From Yonghaparkia sp. Root332 (GTDB lineage: Bacteria; Actinomycetota; Actinomycetes; Actinomycetales; Microbacteriaceae): a DNA stretch of 64,000 nucleotides. The translations under genes and the position numbers were made by a program. The notes under the pieces are model-generated. The model was not told the DNA's origin and searched no databases. It saw only the letters and a program-made list of their open reading frames with translations. Location: positions 124,001 to 188,000 of the forward strand of contig NZ_LMCX01000001.1 in the NCBI RefSeq assembly GCF_001425665.1, given 5' to 3'. Below, one piece after another: positions 27,927-36,081 of the stretch. Positions within the stretch are counted from its first letter, which is position 1, and each line of letters starts with the position of its first letter.

Positions 27927-29240
27927 ATGAGCGCCTCGCTCAGCATCACCTCGGCCGTCGTCGACCCCGGCCTGCTCGACCTGCCCTGGAACCTGCCGCT
28001 CGACACCTGGCCGGATGACGCGATCGCCTCGCTGCCCAAGGGCATCTCGCGCCACCTCGTGCGCTTCGTGCACCTGAGCGGCGCCGTCGTCGCCATCAAG
28101 GAGACGACGGAGGAGATGGCGCGGCGCGAGTACGAGATGCTCCGCACGCTGCAGCGGCTGGAGATCCCCTGCGTCGACCCGGTCGCCGTCATCACCGGTC
28201 GCGTCGACGACGACGGCACGCCGCTCATGCCGGTGCTCGTCACCCGGCACCTGCGATTCTCGTTGCCGTACCGCGCGCTCTACTCGCAGACGCTGCGGCC
28301 CGAGACCGCGACGCGGCTCGTCGACGCCCTCGCCGTCCTGCTCGTGAGGCTGCACATCGCGGGCTTCTTCTGGGGCGACGTGTCGCTCTCCAACACCCTC
28401 TTCCGCCGCGACGCGGGCGCCTTCGCCGCGTACCTCGTCGACGCCGAGACCGGTCAGCTCTACGAGGGCGGGCTCTCGAACGGGCAGCGCGAGAACGACC
28501 TGGAGATCGGCCGGGTGAACATCGCCGGCGAGCTGCTCGACCTCGAGGCCGGCGGGCGCCTCGACGGCAGCATCGACGCGATCGAGGTCTCCAACGGCAT
28601 CATCGACTCCTACCGCACGCTCTGGAAGGAGCTCACCGGATGGGAGTCGTTCGACCGCTCCGAGCGCTGGCGCATCACGCAGCGGGTCGAGCGCCTCAAC
28701 GACCTCGGCTTCGACATCGAGGAGCTCGCCATCCGCACCGACGGGGACTCCACCGAGGTGCGGATCCAGCCCAAGGTCGTCGACGCCGGGCACCACACGC
28801 GGCGCCTGCTGCGCCTCACCGGTATCGACGCGGGAGAGAACCAGGCCAGGCGCCTGCTCAACGACCTCGACTCGTACTCGGCCGCGACCTACCCCGACCG
28901 GTCGGTCGACGAGGAGCAGGTCGCTCACGAGTGGCTCGTTCGCGTGTTCGAGCCCGTCGTCCGGGCGATCCCCCGCGAGCTCAAGGGCAAGCTGGAGGGG
29001 CCGGAGGTCTTCCACCAGCTGCTCGAGCACCGCTGGTTCCTGTCGCAGAACCAGGGCAGGGCGATCCCCCTCGCGGAGGCGCTCAGCTCGTACATCGACA
29101 CCGTGCTGCGTCACCGCCGCGATGAGGCCACCATGATCGCCCCGCCGACCGAGTCGATCGGGCTGCCCCTCGACACCGACGCGATCGGGATCGTCGACGA
29201 CGACGAGACGCCCCGCGGGTCGTGGCGCGACAAGGTGTGA
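27927..29240 (+). CDS. DUF4032 protein with kinase-like N-terminal domain
   Basis: A 437-residue cytoplasmic protein. The N-terminal ~200 residues look like a small-molecule or lipopolysaccharide-kinase fold: a Lys in VVAIKETTEEMARREYEML (about 53) with a following Glu, a catalytic-loop-like FFWGDVSLSNTLF (Asp about 152, Asn about 157) and LVDAETGQL in the position of the DFG motif. The C-terminal part is DUF4032. The combination is common and well conserved in actinobacteria, but its role is not known. The ATG at 27927 follows GAAGGGAG. Confidence 0.88.
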   Translation: MSASLSITSAVVDPGLLDLPWNLPLDTWPDDAIASLPKGISRHLVRFVHLSGAVVAIKETTEEMARREYEMLRTLQRLEIPCVDPVAVITGRVDDDGTPLMPVLVTRHLRFSLPYRALYSQTLRPETATRLVDALAVLLVRLHIAGFFWGDVSLSNTLFRRDAGAFAAYLVDAETGQLYEGGLSNGQRENDLEIGRVNIAGELLDLEAGGRLDGSIDAIEVSNGIIDSYRTLWKELTGWESFDRSERWRITQRVERLNDLGFDIEELAIRTDGDSTEVRIQPKVVDAGHHTRRLLRLTGIDAGENQARRLLNDLDSYSAATYPDRSVDEEQVAHEWLVRVFEPVVRAIPRELKGKLEGPEVFHQLLEHRWFLSQNQGRAIPLAEALSSYIDTVLRHRRDEATMIAPPTESIGLPLDTDAIGIVDDDETPRGSWRDKV

Positions 29241-29254
29241 GCAGGCGCTGAGAC

Positions 29255-29296
29255 GACGCACGGCCCCGTCCGCGATGCGCGGCGGGGCCCTGCGTC
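29255..29296. terminator. bidirectional terminator between DUF4032 gene and E2 gene
   Basis: Convergent genes flank a hairpin: GACGCA/TGCGTC outer arms and GGCCCCG/CGGGGCC inner arms with a small bulge. Confidence 0.75.
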
Positions 29297-29309
29297 GGTG
29301 CGCGAGCGA

Positions 29310-30662
29310 TCAGGCGAGGATGCTCAGCGGGCTCTCGATGCGGGCGACGAAGGCGGCGAGCCAGCGCGCGGCGAGCGCGCCATCCCACGCCCGATGGTCG
29401 GCCGAGAGCGTCACGGTCATGACCTGGCCCACCTCCAGCGCACCGTCGACGACGACGGGCCTCGCCGACGCGGCGCCCACGGCGAGGATGCCCGCGTGCG
29501 GCGGGTTGATGATCGCCGAGAAGGCCTGCGTGCCGAACATGCCGAGGTTCGAGACGGTGAAGCTGCCGCCCTCGAGCTGGGCGAGCGTGAGGCGCCCCTC
29601 ACGGCCGCGACCGGCGAGCTCGGCGATGCGGGCGCCGAGCGCCGAGACGCTCAGGCCCTCGACGCCGCGCACGACGGGGACGACGAGTCCGTCCTCGAGC
29701 GACACGGCGATGCCGATGTCGACGCTCGAGTGCACGTGCATCCCGTCATCGCCCCACGTGCGGTTCGCCTCGGGGACGTCGGCGAAGGCGCCGGCGACCG
29801 CCTTGACCACGAGGTCGTTGACGCTCACCTTCACCTGACCGCCCGCGTTGATCTGCCTGCGCATGTCGAGCAGCGCGTCGACGCGGCAGTCGGCGGTGAG
29901 GTAGAAGTGCGGCACCGAGCTCTTGCTCTCGGTGAGGCGCCGCGCGATCGTCGCACGCATGCGGCTGTGCCGCACGACCTCGACGCCCTCGGGAGCGGGG
30001 GCGGCAGCGGCGGGGACGGCAGCGGCGGGCGCCGGGGCCGGGGTGGGCGCGGCCGGTGCCTGAGCGGCCGGTGCCGCGGCGCCGCCCTCGAGCAGGGCGG
30101 TGATGTCGCGGCGCACGATGCGACCGTCGGGGCCGGAGCCCGTGACGCCGGCGAGGTCGATGCCGTGCTCGCGCGCCAGGCGCCGCACGAGCGGGCTCAC
30201 GAATCGGCGGGCGCCGTCGTGCGGGGCGGATGCCGGGGTCGGCTCCGCGACGGGGCCGGCGGCGCCGGCGGCGCTCGACGCGATCGCGGCGGCGTCCACC
30301 GCCGGGGCCGCGACCTCCGCGACGGGAGCGCCGGATTCGGGATCCGACGGGGCCGCCGGAGCGGCCCCGTCGGACTCCTCAGCGGCCGGAGCCGCTGCGG
30401 GGCTCGCGGGAAGTGCCACCTCCCCCGCTTCACCCACGATCGCGATGGGGGCGCCGACGTCGATCGAGTCACCCTCCCCCACGAGCAGTTCGAGCACGGT
30501 GCCCGCGGTCTCGGCCGCGAACTCCACGACAGCCTTCTCGGTCTCGATCTCGGCGAACGGCTGGCCGACCTCGACCGCGTCGCCGGGGGCGACGAGCCAC
30601 TTCTGGACGGCGGCCTCGGTGACGTTCGCGAGGACCTCGGGCATGCGGATGGTCGTCGACAT
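29310..30662 (-). CDS. dihydrolipoamide acyltransferase (E2) of a 2-oxoacid dehydrogenase complex
   Basis: A 450-residue E2 core. One lipoyl domain (about 1-80, lipoylated Lys in EIETEKAVVEF near 43) is followed by an Ala/Pro-rich linker and a peripheral subunit-binding domain (FVSPLVRRLAREHGIDLAGVTGSGPDGRI, about 152-185). A second linker leads to the catalytic domain (about 215-450) ending in the active-site HRAWDG. It transfers the acyl group made by E1 to CoA. It overlaps the E1 stop by one base (TGATG). No E3 gene is nearby, so lipoamide dehydrogenase must come from elsewhere. Acetoin, branched-chain or another oxoacid could be the substrate. Confidence 0.93.
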   Translation of the reverse strand: MSTTIRMPEVLANVTEAAVQKWLVAPGDAVEVGQPFAEIETEKAVVEFAAETAGTVLELLVGEGDSIDVGAPIAIVGEAGEVALPASPAAAPAAEESDGAAPAAPSDPESGAPVAEVAAPAVDAAAIASSAAGAAGPVAEPTPASAPHDGARRFVSPLVRRLAREHGIDLAGVTGSGPDGRIVRRDITALLEGGAAAPAAQAPAAPTPAPAPAAAVPAAAAPAPEGVEVVRHSRMRATIARRLTESKSSVPHFYLTADCRVDALLDMRRQINAGGQVKVSVNDLVVKAVAGAFADVPEANRTWGDDGMHVHSSVDIGIAVSLEDGLVVPVVRGVEGLSVSALGARIAELAGRGREGRLTLAQLEGGSFTVSNLGMFGTQAFSAIINPPHAGILAVGAASARPVVVDGALEVGQVMTVTLSADHRAWDGALAARWLAAFVARIESPLSILA

Positions 30663-32851
30663 CAGGCTGCTCCCCCCGCACTGCGGCGCACGGTCTCGAT
30701 GCCGACCACGACCTCCTCGGTGCGCGCGATCGCCGCGCGCTCGAGGATGCGCGAGATCGACGGCGACGACTCGGCGCCGGTCACGCGCTGCACGGGCTGG
30801 TCGAGCCAATCGAACAGTCGTCGCTGGATCTCGTCGGCGAGCCAGGCCCCGTACGAGGTTCCCTGGGCTCCCTGCTCGACGATGAGCACCGCGTTGGTCT
30901 TCTTGACGCTGGCCTCGATGGTCTCCCAGTCGAGCGAGGCGCGGTCGAGCCAGCGCAGGTCGATGAGCTCGGCATCCGCCCCCGTCTGCTCGATCGCCTC
31001 GGCGCAGTGACGCACCATCGACAGGTAGCTGATGACGGTCATCTCGCTGCCCTCGCGACGCACGGCCGCGGTGCCCGGCGGGATGATGTAGTCCAGGTCG
31101 CCCGCGAGGATCTCGTCCTTCTCGTTGTACAGGTCGACGTGCTCGATGACGAGCACCGGGTCCTGCAGGGCGAGGGCGGCGTTCATGAGGCCGACGTAGT
31201 CGGCGGCCGACGAGGGGGCCACGATGCGCCAGCCGGGGCTGGTCGCGAAGACGCCGGCCGGGTCCATGAGGTGCTGCGAGCCGTAGCCCGATCCCATCGC
31301 GACCTTCGTGCGCAGCACGAGCGGCACGGGGTTGTCGCCGCCGAACATGTGGCGCGCCTTGCCCACCTGGTTGAACACCTGGTCGGCGGCGACCCACATG
31401 AAGTCGGGGTACATGAACTCCACGACCGGGCGGTACCGGCCGTCGAGGGCGAGCCCGCCGCCGAGGCCCATGAAGGCGTTCTCGCTGATCGGGGTACCGA
31501 GCACGCGGCCGGGGTGCGCGTCGGCGAGGCCCTTGGTCGCGCCGTTCGTGCCGCCCTTGAGTCGGTGGATGTCCTCGCCGAGCACCACGATGCGCTCGTC
31601 CTCGCTCATCCGGCGGTCCATCACCGCGGCGACGGCGTCGACGAACTTCATCGACTCGCGCGCGGCGTCGGAGACGCTCGGGTCGAGCACGCGCAGCGAC
31701 TCGAGCTCGCTCGCGTCCCCGCGCACGCCGACGTTGACGAACTCCGGGTCGGGCCAGAGCTCGGGGCGGATGCGCCGGCGACCCTGCTTCTCGGGGTCGG
31801 CCTCCAGCAGCTCGGCCGTGGCCGCATCCATCGCCGCGATCGCCTGGGCGCGCACGCTCGCGACGCCCGCCTCGTCGATGAGTCCGCGCTTGATCATCTC
31901 GCGCGCGACGCGGTCGAGGGGGTCGCGCTTCTTCCACTCGGCCTCCTCCTCCTTCGTGCGGTAGCCGAAGGCGCTGCCCGGGTACGGGCCGTTCTGGTGG
32001 AAGAACCGGTAGACCTCGGCCTCGACGATCGTCGGACCGCCGCCGGAGCGCATGACCGCCGCGGCCTCCTCCATCGCGAGGTGCACGGCGAGCGGGTCCA
32101 TGCCGTCGACGCGCCAGGAGGGGATGCCGAAGCCCTGGCCGCGGACGGAGAGGCGCGTGTCGGCGACCGACTCCTCGATGCGGGTGGCGACGGCGTAGAG
32201 GTTGTTCTCGATGAAGAAGCAGACCGGCAGCTTCCACGCGGCGGCGAGGTTCATCGACTCGAGCACCGAGCCGATCTGCGCGGCGCCGTCGCCGAAGTAG
32301 TTGATGGTGAAGTCGGTCGTGCCGGCCTCCTTCTGGGCCCACGCGTTGCCGGTGGCCATGGGCGCACCGCCGCCGACGATGGCGTTGGTGCCGAGCGCGC
32401 CGGCCTCGAACCACTGAAGGTGCATGGAGCCGCCGCGGCCGCGGCAGTAGCCCTGGGCGAGGCCGAGGATCTCGGCGAGCGTCTTCTGCAGCACCGTCTG
32501 GATGTCGGCGGTGACGAGGGCGTCGAGCGCCAGGCCGTCCTGCGCGACGTGCGCGAGCGCCTTGGCGAGGAACTGGTGGTGGCCGCGGTGCGAGCCGTTC
32601 ACGGCGTCGCTCGAGCGCAGGGCGACGATCGAGCCGACCGCTCCGCCCTCCTGCCCGATGGACGAGTGGGCGGGGCCGTGGACGAGGCCCTCGCCGGCCA
32701 GGTCGAGGACGCGCTCCTCGAAGGCGCGGATGAGATGCAGCTGGCCGAGCATCGTGGCCAGAAGCGCCGGATCGGCCTTCTTCCAGTCGGCTGCGGTGGT
32801 GGTGAGCTCGACCCACTCGGCGGTGGTGTCCAAACGGCGGCGTTGGGGCAT
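30662..32851 (-). CDS. 2-oxoacid dehydrogenase E1, alpha and beta subunits fused
   Basis: A 729-residue thiamine-diphosphate enzyme. The alpha part (about 1-340) has the ThDP motif GDGAAQIG (about 187) through FFIENN and GHRGHHQF-like residues. The beta part (about 375-729) has VLGEDIHRLKGGTNGATKGL and VEFMYPDFMWVAADQ. Fusion of alpha and beta occurs in some E1 enzymes of acetoin or branched-chain type. The ATG at 32851 lacks a ribosome site, and a promoter -10 box ends 7 bases before it, so the mRNA is probably leaderless; this decided the start. It is divergent from the VOC/GntR genes and paired with E2. Confidence 0.92.
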   Translation of the reverse strand: MPQRRRLDTTAEWVELTTTAADWKKADPALLATMLGQLHLIRAFEERVLDLAGEGLVHGPAHSSIGQEGGAVGSIVALRSSDAVNGSHRGHHQFLAKALAHVAQDGLALDALVTADIQTVLQKTLAEILGLAQGYCRGRGGSMHLQWFEAGALGTNAIVGGGAPMATGNAWAQKEAGTTDFTINYFGDGAAQIGSVLESMNLAAAWKLPVCFFIENNLYAVATRIEESVADTRLSVRGQGFGIPSWRVDGMDPLAVHLAMEEAAAVMRSGGGPTIVEAEVYRFFHQNGPYPGSAFGYRTKEEEAEWKKRDPLDRVAREMIKRGLIDEAGVASVRAQAIAAMDAATAELLEADPEKQGRRRIRPELWPDPEFVNVGVRGDASELESLRVLDPSVSDAARESMKFVDAVAAVMDRRMSEDERIVVLGEDIHRLKGGTNGATKGLADAHPGRVLGTPISENAFMGLGGGLALDGRYRPVVEFMYPDFMWVAADQVFNQVGKARHMFGGDNPVPLVLRTKVAMGSGYGSQHLMDPAGVFATSPGWRIVAPSSAADYVGLMNAALALQDPVLVIEHVDLYNEKDEILAGDLDYIIPPGTAAVRREGSEMTVISYLSMVRHCAEAIEQTGADAELIDLRWLDRASLDWETIEASVKKTNAVLIVEQGAQGTSYGAWLADEIQRRLFDWLDQPVQRVTGAESSPSISRILERAAIARTEEVVVGIETVRRSAGGAA

Positions 32852-32857
32852 GTCGAC

Positions 32858-32886
32858 ACTGTACGCATGATTGCATCCAATCTCAA
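32858..32886 (-). promoter_or_regulatory. promoter of the E1-E2 operon with palindromic operator in the spacer
   Basis: On the minus strand, TTGAGA (32886-32881), a 17-base spacer, then TACAGT (32863-32858). The spacer and the -35 end contain GATTGGATGCAATC (plus strand 32869-32882). Transcription would begin at or within a base or two of the E1 ATG. Confidence 0.7.
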
Positions 32887-32931
32887 TCGCTTTTCGCGGT
32901 TTTCTTTCGCGGATGCCCGTCTGGGGGGTAC

Positions 32932-32945
32932 GGTTGCATCCAGTC
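32932..32945. promoter_or_regulatory. second copy of the palindromic operator, on the VOC/GntR side
   Basis: GGTTGCATCCAGTC, a weaker copy of GATTGCATCCAATC at 32869. It lies 24 bases before the VOC start, overlapping a possible TACGGT -10 box (32929-32934). Likely target of the FCD-GntR regulator encoded two genes on. Confidence 0.55.
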
Positions 32946-32968
32946 ACGACAGCGAAGGGTGGAGAGCG

Positions 32969-33493
32969 ATGGCGCTTCCCGGCATCCGCGGCACCGAGCA
33001 CATCGGCTTCACCGTGCCCGACCTCGACGAGGCCGAACGGTTCTTCGTCGACGTCATCGGGTGCGAGCTCGTCTACTCGCTGGGCCCGTTCGTCCGCGAC
33101 GACGACTGGATGGCCGAGCACCTCAACGTCCACCCGCGCTCGGTCATGCGCGAGCTGCGCTTCTTCCGCTGCGGCCACGGCCCGAACTTCGAGGTCTTCC
33201 AGTGGGAGCCCGCCGACGGTCAGGCGCCCCAGCCCCGCAACAGCGACATCGGCGGCCACCACCTCGCCTTCTACGTCGACGACATGGATGCCGCGGTCGC
33301 GTACCTGCGCGAGCAGGGCGTCCGCGTCCTCGGCGATCCGACCGCGAGCCGGGGTGCGAGCGAGGGTCAGCGCTGGGTGTACTTCCTCTCGCCGTGGGGC
33401 ATGCAGCTGGAGCTCGTGAGCTTCCCCGGCGGCAAGGCCTACGAGACGAGCTCGAGCGTCCGGCTGTGGGACCCTCGGGATCCCTCGGCATGA
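32969..33493 (+). CDS. VOC-family (glyoxalase/dioxygenase fold) protein
   Basis: A 174-residue protein with two beta-alpha-beta-beta-beta modules: TEHIGFTVPDLDEAERFFVDVIG at the start and GGHHLAFYVDDMDAAVAYLRE near residue 92, ending QLELVSFP. His12, a His in GHHLAF and Glu in LELV are the expected metal ligands of the vicinal oxygen chelate fold. The reaction is unknown. It heads a + strand set with a GntR regulator (ATGA overlap), aldehyde dehydrogenase and RidA. AGGGTGGAG precedes the ATG. Confidence 0.88.
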   Translation: MALPGIRGTEHIGFTVPDLDEAERFFVDVIGCELVYSLGPFVRDDDWMAEHLNVHPRSVMRELRFFRCGHGPNFEVFQWEPADGQAPQPRNSDIGGHHLAFYVDDMDAAVAYLREQGVRVLGDPTASRGASEGQRWVYFLSPWGMQLELVSFPGGKAYETSSSVRLWDPRDPSA

Positions 33494-34212
33494 GCGGAGC
33501 ATCCGCCCCGATCGATCGCGCGCGCCCCGCGCGGGCCGCACCTCCGGCGACGCGCGACGGCAATGCCAGCGCCCGTGTCGCGGATGCCCTGCGCGAAGCG
33601 ATCGTCGGCGGCGAGTACCCGCCCGGCAGCCGGATCCGCCAGGAGGAGATCGCCGAGCGGTTCGGAGCGAGCCGCGTACCGGTGCGGGAGGCGCTCAAGG
33701 CGCTCGAGGCCGACGGGCTCGTGACGCTCGTCGCCAACACCGGCGCGTGGGTGACGCGCCTGAGCCTCGCCGAGTGCGAGGAGGTCTACCAGACCCGCGA
33801 GCGCGTCGAGCCGCTGCTGCTGCGCTACTCGGCGCCTCACCTCGACGAGGCCGCGCTCGACGGGCTCGAGCGCCTCGCCGAGCGCATGGCCAAGACGACC
33901 GACGTCGAGGAGTTCCTGCGGCTCGACCGCGAGTTCCACCAGCGCTCCTACGCCGGGGCGGAGACGCTCGTGCTCGGCGACCTCGTCCGGCGGCTCTGGA
34001 ACACGACGCAGCCCTACCGACGCGCGTACACGCTCATGATCGACGCGCACAGCCAGCGCATCGTGCACGACGAGCACCACATGCTCGTCACCGCCCTGCG
34101 CGACCAGGACGTCGACACGGCCGAGCGCGTCATCGAGGGCCACATCCGCCGCACGCGACGTCTGCTGGCGAGCCACCCCGAGGTCTTCGAGACCCTCCCC
34201 ACGATCCCGTAG
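33490..34212 (+). CDS. GntR-family transcriptional regulator, FCD (FadR) subfamily
   Basis: A 240-residue regulator with an N-terminal winged helix (VADALREAIVGGEYPPGSRIRQEEIAERFGASRVPVREAL, about 30-68) and a C-terminal all-helical FCD ligand domain. The metal-binding pattern D..E..H (LDREFHQRSY) and a His pair (DEHHML) are present, so it likely senses a carboxylate. It overlaps the VOC stop and sits beside two palindromes resembling FCD-type operators, so it probably controls both the E1-E2 and the VOC-ALDH transcripts. Confidence 0.93.
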   Translation: MSGASAPIDRARPARAAPPATRDGNASARVADALREAIVGGEYPPGSRIRQEEIAERFGASRVPVREALKALEADGLVTLVANTGAWVTRLSLAECEEVYQTRERVEPLLLRYSAPHLDEAALDGLERLAERMAKTTDVEEFLRLDREFHQRSYAGAETLVLGDLVRRLWNTTQPYRRAYTLMIDAHSQRIVHDEHHMLVTALRDQDVDTAERVIEGHIRRTRRLLASHPEVFETLPTIP

Positions 34213-34244
34213 CAGACCGAGCCAGTACCAGACCGAGCCAGTAC
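34213..34244 (+). repeat. tandem 16-bp direct repeat after gntR
   Basis: CAGACCGAGCCAGTAC occurs twice back to back, starting at the base after the gntR stop, followed by a third partial start (CAG). It lies 24 bases upstream of the aldehyde dehydrogenase ATG. Confidence 0.9.
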
Positions 34245-34267
34245 CAGTCAGAGAGACGAGGAGCCCC

Positions 34268-35644
34268 ATGGCCATCGCGACGATCAATCCCGCCACCGGC
34301 GTCACCGAGCGCGAGTTCGAGGCGCACACCGATGCCGAGATCGACGCCCGGATCGGGCAGGCGCACGCCGCCTTCCAGGCGATGAAGGCGACCACGTTCG
34401 CCGACCGCGCCGGCTGGATGCGCGCCGCCGCCGACCTGCTCGAGGCCGAGGTCGAGCCCGCCGCCGCGATGCTCACGACCGAGATGGGGAAGACCATCGG
34501 GCAGTCGCGCGCCGAGGTGCTGAAGTGCGCCAAGGGCATGCGCTTCTACGCCGACCGCGCCGAGGAGTTCCTCACGGGCCGCACGCTCGACGACCCGAGC
34601 GCCGTGAACGCCTCGGCGGCGCACACGCGCTACGACCCGATCGGCGTCGTCCTCGCCGTCATGCCGTGGAACTACCCGCTGTGGCAGGTCATCCGCTTCG
34701 CCGCGCCCGCGCTCATGGCAGGCAACGCCGGGCTGCTCAAGCACGCCTCGAACGTCCCGCAGGCGGCGCTCTACCTCGACACCCTCTTCGAGCGCGGCGG
34801 CTTCCCCGCCGGCGCCTTCCGATCGCTGCTCATCCCCGCCGGGAAGGTCGAGGGCGTGCTGCGCGACCGCCGCGTCGTGGCGGCGACCCTCACGGGCTCC
34901 GAGCCCGCCGGTCGTTCCGTCGCCTCGATCGCCGGCAGCGAGGTCAAGCACGTCGTGCTCGAGCTCGGCGGCTCCGACCCCTTCATCGTGATGCCGAGCG
35001 CCGACCTCGAGAAGGCCGTCGCCACCGCCGTCTCGGCGCGCACCGCCAACAACGGCCAGGCCTGCATCAACGCCAAGCGCTTCATCGTGCACGCCGACAT
35101 CCACGACGCCTTCCTCGAGCGCTTCACCGCGGCGATGAGCGACCTCCGCGTCGGCGACCCCATGGACGAGTCGACCGACGTCGGGCCCCTCGCGACCTCG
35201 TCCGGGCGCGACGACCTCGTCGGCCTCGTCGACGACGCGCTCGCCAAGGGCGCCGTCGCGACGACGGGCGGTGCGGTGCCCGACGGCGCCGGCTGGTACT
35301 ACCCGCCGACCGTCCTCAGCGGGATCACCGAGGACATGCGCCTGTACGCGGAGGAGGCCTTCGGGCCGGTCGCCTCGGTCTTCCGCGTCGACAGCGCCGA
35401 GGAGGCGCTGCGCGTCGCCAACGACACGACCTTCGGGCTCAGCTCGGCCGTGTGGACGCGCGACGAGGACGAGGAGGCGCTCTTCGTGCGCGGCCTCGAC
35501 GCCGGCGCCGTCTTCATCAACGGCATGTCGATCTCGTACCCCGAGCTGCCGTTCGGCGGCATCAAGGACTCGGGCGTCGGTCGCGAGCTCTCGGCCGAGG
35601 GGATCCGCGAGTTCGTGAACCTCAAGAGCGTGTGGAAGGCGTGA
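34268..35644 (+). CDS. aldehyde dehydrogenase, succinate-semialdehyde dehydrogenase-like
   Basis: A 458-residue NAD(P)-dependent aldehyde dehydrogenase. The catalytic Cys is at 266 (NNGQACINAKR) and the general-base Glu at about 232 (LELGGSDP). MPWNYPLWQ and the C-terminal FGGIKDSGVGREL are typical of the GabD/Sad group (INPATGVTEREF opening). It oxidises a semialdehyde to an acid. In this cluster it may act after the hydroxyacid dehydrogenase, but the substrate is open. Its stop overlaps the RidA GTG start. Confidence 0.92.
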   Translation: MAIATINPATGVTEREFEAHTDAEIDARIGQAHAAFQAMKATTFADRAGWMRAAADLLEAEVEPAAAMLTTEMGKTIGQSRAEVLKCAKGMRFYADRAEEFLTGRTLDDPSAVNASAAHTRYDPIGVVLAVMPWNYPLWQVIRFAAPALMAGNAGLLKHASNVPQAALYLDTLFERGGFPAGAFRSLLIPAGKVEGVLRDRRVVAATLTGSEPAGRSVASIAGSEVKHVVLELGGSDPFIVMPSADLEKAVATAVSARTANNGQACINAKRFIVHADIHDAFLERFTAAMSDLRVGDPMDESTDVGPLATSSGRDDLVGLVDDALAKGAVATTGGAVPDGAGWYYPPTVLSGITEDMRLYAEEAFGPVASVFRVDSAEEALRVANDTTFGLSSAVWTRDEDEEALFVRGLDAGAVFINGMSISYPELPFGGIKDSGVGRELSAEGIREFVNLKSVWKA

Positions 35645-36036
35645 GCGCGGAGGAGTCGCGCGTCACGCGCGAGCCGAGCCCGGGCATCCCCGGGATCTCG
35701 GACAGCGTGCGGGTCTCGGCGGGAGACCTGCTGTTCCTCTCCGGCGTGGTCGGGCTCCGACCCGGCGGGGAGCCAGCGCGCGACCTCGCGGAGGAGATCG
35801 ACCTCGTGTTCGGCGAGCTGGAGCGCGCACTCTCCGCGCGCGGCGCGACGCTCGCGAGCATCGTGCGGGTGACCGTCTACATCGTCGGGCTGACCCCGGA
35901 GAGGCTCTCGACCTACCGCGCCGTGCGCGATCGCTGGATCGACCCGGAGCACGTCCCGGCGAGCACGCTGGTCGGGGTCGCCGCCCTCTACTCCGACGCC
36001 GTCACGATCGAGATCGACGCGATCGCCGCGGTCTGA
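35641..36036 (+). CDS. RidA-family protein (reactive imine/enamine deaminase-like)
   Basis: A 131-residue protein from GTG 35641 (overlap GTGA). Family features include VSAGDLLFLSGVVGL, DLAEEIDLVFGELERAL, RVTVYIVGL and the conserved RxxxxD (AVRDRW) near the C-terminus. The usual active-site Arg of RidA proper (in CPAR or similar) is not obvious at the expected position, where ASTLVGV replaces it, so it may belong to a RidA-like subgroup without imine deaminase activity. A second RidA paralogue lies at 38435. Confidence 0.85.
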   Translation: MSAEESRVTREPSPGIPGISDSVRVSAGDLLFLSGVVGLRPGGEPARDLAEEIDLVFGELERALSARGATLASIVRVTVYIVGLTPERLSTYRAVRDRWIDPEHVPASTLVGVAALYSDAVTIEIDAIAAV

Positions 36037-36039
36037 GCG

Positions 36040-36076
36040 GCGATCGGGCCGCGGGCATCCCCCGCGGCCCGATCGC
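36040..36076. terminator. bidirectional terminator between RidA and M24 genes
   Basis: Perfect 16-bp stem GCGATCGGGCCGCGGG with a 5-base loop between convergent genes. Confidence 0.9.
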
Positions 36077-36081
36077 AGAGC

